Under the pieces are notes generated by a model. That model saw only the letters and a list, made by a program, of their open reading frames with translations, searched no databases and was not told the DNA's origin. Below, one piece after another: positions 56,493-64,000 of a DNA stretch of 64,000 nucleotides (position 1 is the first letter of the stretch; the number at the start of each line of letters is the position of its first letter). Origin of the DNA: Calycina herbarum. Its lineage: Eukaryota; Ascomycota; Leotiomycetes; Helotiales; Pezizellaceae. The position numbers were made by a program, and so were the translations under genes. The stretch covers positions 62,001 through 126,000 of the forward strand of contig LLEY01000164.1 in assembly GCA_001414485.1 (NCBI GenBank), written 5' to 3'.

Positions 56493-59293
56493 GTTGAGCG
56501 AGTGCGAGGTAGTAGCTGGAAATGTTCTGTGTATTCAATAAGAAGGAGAAGATTGGATGGTCGGATTGTGTGCGATGAACAGTTAACTTCTGCGTGTCGA
56601 TGTTTGGAAAAATGGTTGTGTTGGAGAGAAGTGTAGGCAGGAGGTGATGGGTGAACCTTCGAGGTACTCATCATCTCATCTAGATATGAATCATGAGAAC
56701 TCTTAATGTTATTGGATGCCTATCATACAACATGTTATCACAAGTGATTGTATCTTCCTTGATTGACAGAGAAAATTAATGGAATAGACGCAAAAATGAG
56801 ACTTATTCACCCGCTTCCCAGAACCATATGTTTGACTTCATTTCATAAGCAGCCCGGGCTCCTCTATTTTGAGGCTTCAAATATCAATAGGCAGGATATT
56901 ATTGGTGGTAATCCTAGGGTTGATCCCTAAAGATACCCGGAAAATTATTGAATTTGCCCATTTCTGCGCAGAAATCCCATACGGTCAAGTAATCGTATGC
57001 GACCTTGCTGCTCCAAATGATTGAACGAACAGCATTCCAGAAGTGAAGGCTCCGCAAGGAAGAGATGGATTTAGAGTGTGAAAAGGCGGCGATTGACCAT
57101 GTAGGTACGAAGATGCAAAGGAGAGAGCTAAGATTGCTAAAATGGTTGGATAAAGGACAACGATGAATGAGAGAGAGGCCGAAAGCGCAAACGACGAGGA
57201 TATCCAATCATTGAAATTTGAATCAAGGGGACGAAAACAAATTATGCAGAGGAAGAGACCAATACCGATACTCTAATGAACATGCTAGTAACAAATAGAT
57301 GCCCACAGCCTACAAAGGCTGGGTGTGTCCATTCAGAGGCAGCCTCCCCTGCCGACATGCTTCCAACGTGAGAATAGAATCTGAGGGCGGGTATTGTACT
57401 ATGATCAGTGTCGTGCCTTCCCTTCCAAGTTCAAGATGGGGACAGCCATTGGTCGTCTTTTCCTTGGGAAATCGTGTCGCGTCAAGAGTGAGGGAGAACA
57501 TTTTGAGTTTGTATGTAGCATCACGTGATATTAAACTACGAGGCGTTTCAAACTTCACTTCACGCTGCTGAGCACCGGGAGAGTGTCCTGCCCGCCCAAC
57601 CACCAGCACCAGGTTGGCACAATTCGTCACTCTTCTCCAGTGTCCTCTAGTTATTGGGTATTGAATGAGTACCTCTGACCAGCTCCAGACATATCAACGC
57701 CCCCCAAGTTCTCATTACGAGCTGGCGCTGCCTCCGAAATCGCAAGCACGAATCGGGTTAACTCGTCGAACTACCTCAAAACGATTCGTCCCCACTAAGG
57801 ACCCTGTGGCACATTCGAATATCCGATTTCGCGAAGAAGTAGAACGAGGGACAAGGGGAATATAGGACGAGGTATCAGGCTTTGAAGGCTTGAGAGGATG
57901 ACGCTTTCCGGCAGAGACGTGGCATAGAAGCTACATTATTTCTGCTCTCTTGCAGAACCCTGGCAGTCAAATATGTTATCTGCCACCTTCGGATTTTGTC
58001 AATGGCGACATGTTTTCGTTGATAGAAGGGTTCCAAAAGTTCGCATCACCAGCGGAAGCTCTGATGCCAACTTGGCTACTCGAGCAGCCAAGCGTGGAAA
58101 CATAAGGTGAGTTACGATATGGTGGTTAGATATGGGTTGGTATTGGTGAAAACCCTGGGGCATGTGTTGCAAGACCGATGTGTTTTCCCCACCTCTCCTG
58201 TCGTTACTCTACTTTTTTCTCTCTTCCTCACACCAAGATAAAGTTTTCCAAACGAATTTCTATATTGTATATGATCACAAAGAGATTTCTTCAAATATGG
58301 GCATACCTCTCTATTCCAAATAACCTCTCTGATATCCTGAACTCGAGTGTTCACTGCTTGAGGATACTCTTTCAGAAACTATACTAGGGGAAGTGTGCTA
58401 AGAAAACAGTCAAAGCATTGTGTATCCATCGACATAGTATTTTGGCAGAGTAAGAAACTGTCTAAGCTATTCCTGTTTCAATAATCCATTATCTAATGTT
58501 TCTTTTCCGGGGAATTGAGGTTAGATTCTTTCACAGTACAGCGGAGTGTTTCGAGAACTGTTTCCCCTGCCAAGTTATGCGAGGTCTTAACAAGGGGGTC
58601 AACATGCATGTCGCACAAGTGTGACTAGGTTACAGACAAGTTTACGGAACAGTCTCGAACTTCTATGATTCGCTGTTCCTGACAAAGGTTTTGTTGGTTG
58701 TTTCTTGGTCGAGTAGACTTTACTTTCTAACCCCGGCCAAGATGTTCATTGGCACTAGGGAATTTATTTTTAGCTCATCCACCATGGATTCATAGATCCA
58801 AATTCATTGTCACAGAATAGTTATGTTTGGTATCTGAAAGGCATCTCTCTTGAAAACACTCATACGAGGCAATACATTTCCACGCATTTCTTCTCCTGAT
58901 TGGGCTTTAGAGATAACGGGAATGAGTATCGCTGTAATATAGTTTGCCATTTTTGTTTCAGTCTGAATGAATTGTAATTCCTGTGTCCCTGTTCTCTGTT
59001 CTGGCTGTGTCAATTATCCAAGCCACAGTCAGACATCACTAGTCATCGAAGTAAACGTGTAAGGATAGTATCATCTTACGATGAGTTTGAAGCCTTTGCA
59101 CATCCTGGCTATTCTGACTGCATCAACAAGTCCTCGATGTTCCAGTCAAAACACCATTGCAAGCAGGAGGTAGTATATAAATGGTCTTTTCCCCAGCCAA
59201 ATGAAGTCCATCAACCATCAATCTCATTTAATTCAATCTCACCTCACTCACCCAGAGCTTCATCATATCTTACTCAACCCAAACCCGGAAACC
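56493..59293. other. intergenic stretch
   Basis: No supported gene. The frames at 56914-57207, 57299-57571 and 57310-57630 overlap on opposite strands, and the 67-codon frame at 57665-57865 has no recognised relative. A TATA-like AGTATATAAATGG lies at about 59172-59184, upstream of the next gene. Confidence 0.5.
59172..59184 (+). promoter_or_regulatory. probable TATA box of the 59.3-kb gene
   Basis: AGTATATAAATGG ends only about 17 bp before the first ATG at 59201, which would put that ATG at or before the transcription start. The next in-frame ATG at 59294 (context AACCATGC) is about 115 bp downstream and is the better start. Confidence 0.5.
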
Positions 59294-60058
59294 ATGCATC
59301 CCCTTCATGACCAACAAGCCTATATGCAAGAATCTCCTTTTGAAACCGAGCTCTCCAACCCATCCAAACTTAGTGAGTATGGTCAGCTTCGCAGCGAGTA
59401 TGATCAACTTCGACGCGAGCTTGCTCGACTTCGGGACAGCGCCCGCAATCCCAAGAGTGACAGAGCCGCAATCGACAAGAAGATCGAGGAAGTGATCACT
59501 TGGCATCAAGCTCATTCTCTTCCTCCAATCCCAAGCCCAAGCTCAACCCATGGCAGCTCTTCAGACTCTACTCTTGTCGATCCCAGCCCAAGCCAAGCGA
59601 GCAGTGATCGTGATGACATCTTCAAAATAACTCCGCCCCTTATCCCAATACACAAGACAAAGTTAATTGAAGAGAGTGAATACTTCCACATCAAGGACTT
59701 TGAGAACGAAAGTCTCACCCAAGCCCCAACTAACGACTATCCCCCCAAGAAGAGAAGAAATGCTGCTGCAAGTGACGCAAGAAGCGATGGAGAAGGCCTG
59801 CCTGCCACTGCAAAGAAAGACGATGGTTCGTGGATATGTGTAAATTTTCCCGCTTCCAATAGGTTTGACCTATGCATCACGCTTACCTCTTCATAGACGA
59901 AGATCAGACAGGAACACAGAAAGGGCCGAACTACCAAAAAGAATGCTATGAGGAATGAGAAAGGTCAATTAATTTGTGGTTTCAGGAATAAATTTCGAGC
60001 CAGCCAGTGCAATCTATGTGGCGGAGCACGACATGTTTCCGAATTTCGCGAGGCGTGA
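59294..60058 (+). CDS. small Cys-containing hypothetical protein with coiled-coil segment
   Basis: Exon 1 (to 59839) and exon 2 (59897-60058) join across a 57-bp intron (GTAAAT...CATAG). The join reads '..KKDDGSWIC-TKIRQEHRKGRTTKKN' and gives 235 aa from the ATG at 59294 (266 aa from 59201). The N-terminal half has a short heptad-like, Leu/Arg-rich helix ('YGQLRSEYDQLRRELARLRDSAR') that could be a coiled coil, then a Ser/Pro-rich linker, a Lys/Arg-rich patch ('PPKKRRNAAA') that could be a nuclear signal, and a C-terminus with four Cys (WIC, LIC and CNLC) and a His that could bind zinc. No intron, and the frame would stop soon after the Lys patch without these Cys. It is probably nuclear; the function is unknown. 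Confidence 0.6.
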
Positions 60059-61429
60059 GAGCTCTGAAGTTCGGGGCCGTCCTGAGGGTTACGAAGACAC
60101 CAAAGACACTAAAAATCAAAGCAATTCTGACTTTTCCAAGTCTTGGAAGGTTGAAGACTGATGGAATGATTGATTAAATTCTCGTGTAGTCTGAAGCTGC
60201 ACAATCTGTATTATTAGATAGACTTTTAAACTGAAAATTGACATTGTTACTTTTTTAATCCCTTCTCAATCTATTTTGATTGTTGTTGACTAGCTAACGA
60301 CTTGCCAAACGATGATGCCAAACGATGATGCCAAACTGGAAGCATCAAACATTAAAGATAAGTCTTTAAAGACGATATAGATAATTGAGCAGAAAGGAAA
60401 TATGTTGAAGTTCAAGTGGAAAACAAGAAAGCGGGTTTTAGAGATAAGGGAGAAGCCCTGGCCAATTCCATGAAGATAAGATTGTGTTCATAAGAGACTC
60501 AATTTTGAGGAGGATAATTCTAGACCCATAGATACATCACAAGAGGCGTTGATTTTCTGCTGTTTTCAAAGATATTTTCTCATATGGAAAGACACTACTG
60601 GCTTCTTTTCTCTGCCCGAAAAGACACTGACCATTGTAGATATCTGGATATCTGGTCTCGCTGGTCAGAGTAAGGAGCGACGCAGATTCTGGTGCGGGGG
60701 TGTGCCACTCAGTATAGAAGGTTTGAGGGCTCGACGGGAATCGCGACGCTGTAGGGTCGATCCGCCCGTAGAGTATCTTCGCGATGGGTTTCGTGATGCG
60801 ACGATGAGGTTTCGCAAACTTCTGCGGCGGGAGGTGGTCTTGTGCGACCGCGATGCCTTCATCAAAATTTGGATTGAATCAGGCGCAATCTCGCACAGAA
60901 GTAGGTGAGCTGCGAGTACTTTCCTGGGGGACGCCCGACACCTCGCTATACCCTCCAAATTTCTTCTTCAAGTCCCAGCCAAAGGCCAGTCACTCAATGA
61001 AAAAAAGTGTCCCCTAGGGATGAATGCAATCAAAAATTCCCCCGATCAGGACCCCGAAGGATACTGAACAGATCTCGATACCCCGCTGTGCAATGGAGAT
61101 CTCGTTCTGCCAAGTCTGCATGCTTGAGCGCAGCGCTTGTCAAGAAGGTAAGTATGAGAAAAGGAAAGGAGAAAAAGGTGAAAATTTTGGGGGGAGGCCA
61201 GATATATATACATTGGAGGCGGCTGGGAAATGACGCTAATTTTGGCGGCGGCGGCGGCTTGGCAAAATGAGCAAACTGATTTGTTCATTGCACGTGTTTT
61301 TATGTTTGCGCTGCCCTTTTGGGTTAGCTTCCGACCTGAGGCTGCCAGTACCACGTGATCTTCGTGAGTCTGCGCTTCCATTTTGGGTTTAGTTTCTTGA
61401 GATTGAAGCCTAGAGGCCTGAAAATAGGT
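60059..61429. other. intergenic stretch
   Basis: No supported gene; frames at 60549-60908, 60665-60958, 61007-61270 and 61046-61381 overlap on opposite strands. A short GGC run lies at about 61243-61258. The base composition becomes strongly AT-rich at about 61430. Confidence 0.45.
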
Positions 61430-64000
61430 CTCTAGTTTCTCTCGCTCTTTCTTAGTTATAAGTTCACTAATTAATATATGTTTAAATATATTTTTATTTC
61501 TTACTATTATTATTACAGGCCGAATATAATAAGGTTAATAGATAAGGTAGTCTTATTATAAAGAGAATTAACTAAGAAAGGAAGTCTATACTACGTACGA
61601 GGAAAGAGGTTTTATACGTATAGGCTATATGTAATTACCGGTTGTTAGAACGTTGTTAGAACCTCTTACGTCGAGGTTACGTAAGGTTACGTTTTATACG
61701 AAGGTCGATAGACCGAGTACTTTTCAGATATAAATCGTTATAATATTAATATATATTAATATATAACTATTATTTTAAACTACTTATAAACTATTTTATT
61801 ACTTTTCTAAGTTTATAAAACTAATCTTAAATAATAAAAAGACTTATAAGTCTATTAGATAACTATTTTAAATCTCTTATTATTTATAAAATTAAATAAA
61901 TATTACGTAAATATTAAAGAACTAGAATATTTTAGCTTAATAAATAATTATTATATCTAGTTTAATTTAATTCTCTTTTTTCTATAACGTGGTTTATTAG
62001 TACGTCGTATATATTAGTATATTATATACTTTTTCTTATTTTCCTATTTTATTACTTTAATACGTGTTTTCTCTATAATAATAATACTAATTTAAGATTA
62101 AGAAGTATAAATTAATATAGTAATAGAAGCTATTTAATCTATAAAAAAAATAAGTCGTAGACGCGCTACTAAACTCTATAATATTATCGAAAGTATACTT
62201 TATAATCGAATAAATAGTATATCTTCTCGTAGCGAATACTAGTCTAAATTACTTAAATTAACTAAGTTAGAAGAGAATATTATTATTTAATATATACTTA
62301 ATTTAGATACTAGAGAGTTTATACTCTAGCTTACTAGTATAGAAGATATAGCGAATTATATTCTTAAATCGCGGAGAAGAAGACGCGTTAGAAAGCTCTA
62401 GATATATTAATTCGTATAATAACAACTAGCTTTAAAGACGTGTTTTAATCGCGTTTACGACTTTTAAAGAGTCTTATACGAAGATCCTAAGCTTATTAGT
62501 ATATAGTTTCGACTAGTAGAGAATATAAGAGTAAAATATAGTATTCTAGACTACGATTTTTAGAATTTCAACGAGACCGGCTTTATAATAGATATAATTA
62601 CTCCTTCTATAGTTATTATACGCGTAGATCGACGTAGCAGAGGTAAGACAGTTTAGCTAGGTAATCGAGAATAGGCTACTATAATTGCTTATATTAATAG
62701 CGAAGATAGGAGTATTCCTCTATTTTTAGTAGTTTAAGAGAAGAATTATATAACGGTACGAAACGGATACTACTACAAAAGAGGCATATGGGAGTACGTT
62801 CGATAGAATGACATATCCGAATACTAGGCTCTGATACGAAGGAAAAGACCAAATTAGTCTTTCCTCAAGAGAGAGTGAGAGCATCTATATATAAGAGGGC
62901 CGGACAATAACAAAAGTCCGTACCGACTCGGTTCTAACAGTCCTGAAACCAAAACTGTACTGTAATCCTGTTCCGTACGCTCGGTATCCACCGTTCTATA
63001 ACCATCTGTGCCGTACTATACTCGGCACGTATTCTTAGCTGTTCCGATGGCTCGGCAATTCTATTAATAGCTGGCTATTACAAATTATCTTACGAATTAG
63101 TATACTAAGAGCGGCCTTCTATATAACTAGGTTATTAAACTAATAAGCAACGGCTAGATAAATAATAAGATAGGTCTAGAATAGCTTAAGCACTTTAATA
63201 AGTATACTTCTACTTAAGTAAAGAGTCTATATCGAATACTTGTTCTTAATAGATATAAGAGTTATAAATCAGCTGAATTCTAAGAGTACTATAAAGTATA
63301 TATTATTATTACTCTTAGACTATCTTCTTACTCTTCTTATTTAACCTAGCTACTTAATATTAGGTGTTTTAGTACTTTAAAACAAGTATATAGTCGATAA
63401 ATTAAGACTTTTATTAAAGCTTATATTAACTATATTATAAAGGTCGAGTTCTTTCTCGCTTTTAAAACAGTGTATATAAAATTAATAATAGCTTAAAACG
63501 CTTAAGCTAGATTCCGCGGGGCTGGCTTAGTACCTTTTAATCTAGACTATGATTTTAAAGCTTAATATAAAGTTATAGATACCGATCTCTACTAGGCCCC
63601 TCTCTGCTAACGCTAACTCTTAGGTCTCTTAGACTTCTTATAACTCTGCCGAAGCTCTTTTATAAACAACTCTTATTAAAGACCGGATTACTAGTTACTA
63701 AGGAAGCTCGCTAACAACTATTTTCTAGACAGTTATTACGTTAGCGAAAGGTATAGAGTAATTAGCTTATAAAGTAACCCTTTTAACTACTAAGGTACGT
63801 ATACTTCGAGTAGTAAATAAAGCCCTTAGTAAGCGTCGCAGAGCTAGGAAGACTCGTATTTATTAAAGTAGTATACTTACTATAGAGGATATATAGGATA
63901 TTTTAGCGTAGAAGGACGTAGATAAGCAGGTTCGACGCGATATACGTGTTAAGAGTAGTAGTTAGAGAGAGGGGAAATTAACTAGTAGGCGCTATAGTAC
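61430..64000 (+). mobile_element. Fot1/pogo-type DNA transposon, RIP-mutated, runs off the window end
   Basis: From about 62125 one reading frame spells a Fot1/pogo transposase with TAG/TAA at Gln and Trp positions: 'KKISRRRATKLYN', 'LKLTKLEENIII', 'CFNRVYDF', 'FRLVENIRVKYSIL', 'GNRE', 'YINSEDRSIPLFLVV', and after a 334-bp insertion 'LKHFNKYT', 'CFSTLKQ', 'RFRGAGLVPFN', and near the end 'KRRRAKKTRI' and 'DILA.KDVDKQVRRDIRVKSSS'. The three catalytic Asp all read Asn: AAC at 62570, AAT at 63248 and AAT at 63356; the last two are 35 residues apart, the DD35D spacing of the pogo group. The AT-rich 61430-62124 part is probably its 5' end but carries no recognised inverted repeat. It is non-functional. 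Confidence 0.85.
62749..63082 (+). mobile_element. solo LTR, 334 bp, inside the Fot1 copy
   Basis: The segment begins TATAACGG (expected TGTAACGG) and ends GCTATTACA, so TGTAA/TTACA termini with the first G mutated to A. It is flanked by AATTA at 62744-62748 and 63083-63087. Removing it and one AATTA rejoins the transposase frame exactly ('EKNY-LTN*YTKSGLLYN'). A TATA-like CTATATATAAGAGG lies inside. The composition is far less AT-rich than the transposon around it. Confidence 0.85.

Overview
The window looks like a filamentous ascomycete genome, most likely Leotiomycetes (Helotiales; a Sclerotiniaceae-like fungus is my best guess from protein style, not proven). Genes carry short GT-AG introns (about 50-120 nt) with CTAAC/CTGAC-like branch sites. 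ERG24, ATG27, an ELO elongase, a GH3 beta-glucosidase, a SUR1-like glycosyltransferase and a Zn2Cys6 regulator are typical of the group. Transposons carry C-to-T/G-to-A transition damage of the kind left by repeat-induced point mutation (RIP).

Layout. 1-2568: degenerate gene of a large fungal membrane-protein family, broken in its 5' part. 2569-11741: gene-poor DNA with a dispersed short repeat (paired CGACAGC words exactly 18 bp apart), a 100-bp-class palindrome (8727-8865), a 162-bp solo LTR (8918-9079) and a 0.7-kb array of degenerate TCGGAGATAT units. 11742-13195 (-): ELO-type fatty acid elongase. 13196-19120: no gene. 19121-20826 (-): small SAM methyltransferase and a 5'-truncated GNAT. 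23818-33969 is the gene-rich core: GNAT (-), GH3 beta-glucosidase (-), C-14 sterol reductase ERG24 (-) and ATG27 (+), the last two sharing a 1-kb divergent promoter. 33970-37470: gene-poor again, with the same two repeat families in opposite orientation. 37471-38652 (-): SUR1/CSH1-like mannosyltransferase.

40888-50172 is one nested insertion: a Tad-like non-LTR element (-) of about 3.75 kb bounded by a 14-bp target duplication, containing a 5,501-bp Ty3/Gypsy chromovirus (+) with 241-bp LTRs and its own 5-bp duplication. 50974-52338 (-): Zn2Cys6 regulator. 53975-54683 (+): pseudogene with one frameshift and three stops. 54969-56492 (-): F-box-like protein. 59294-60058 (+): small spliced Cys-rich nuclear-type protein. 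61430-64000: RIP-mutated Fot1/pogo transposon in which all three catalytic Asp codons read Asn, itself split by a 334-bp solo LTR.

The host genes do not form one pathway. ERG24 (ergosterol), the ELO protein (very-long acyl chains) and the SUR1-like enzyme (mannosylated inositol sphingolipids) all serve membrane lipids, but they are dispersed and this may be chance. The most unusual content is non-coding: the 18-bp-paired CGACAGC family, the three TCGGAGATAT arrays with a shared GC-rich flank, and the chimeric or internally deleted structure of the LINE.
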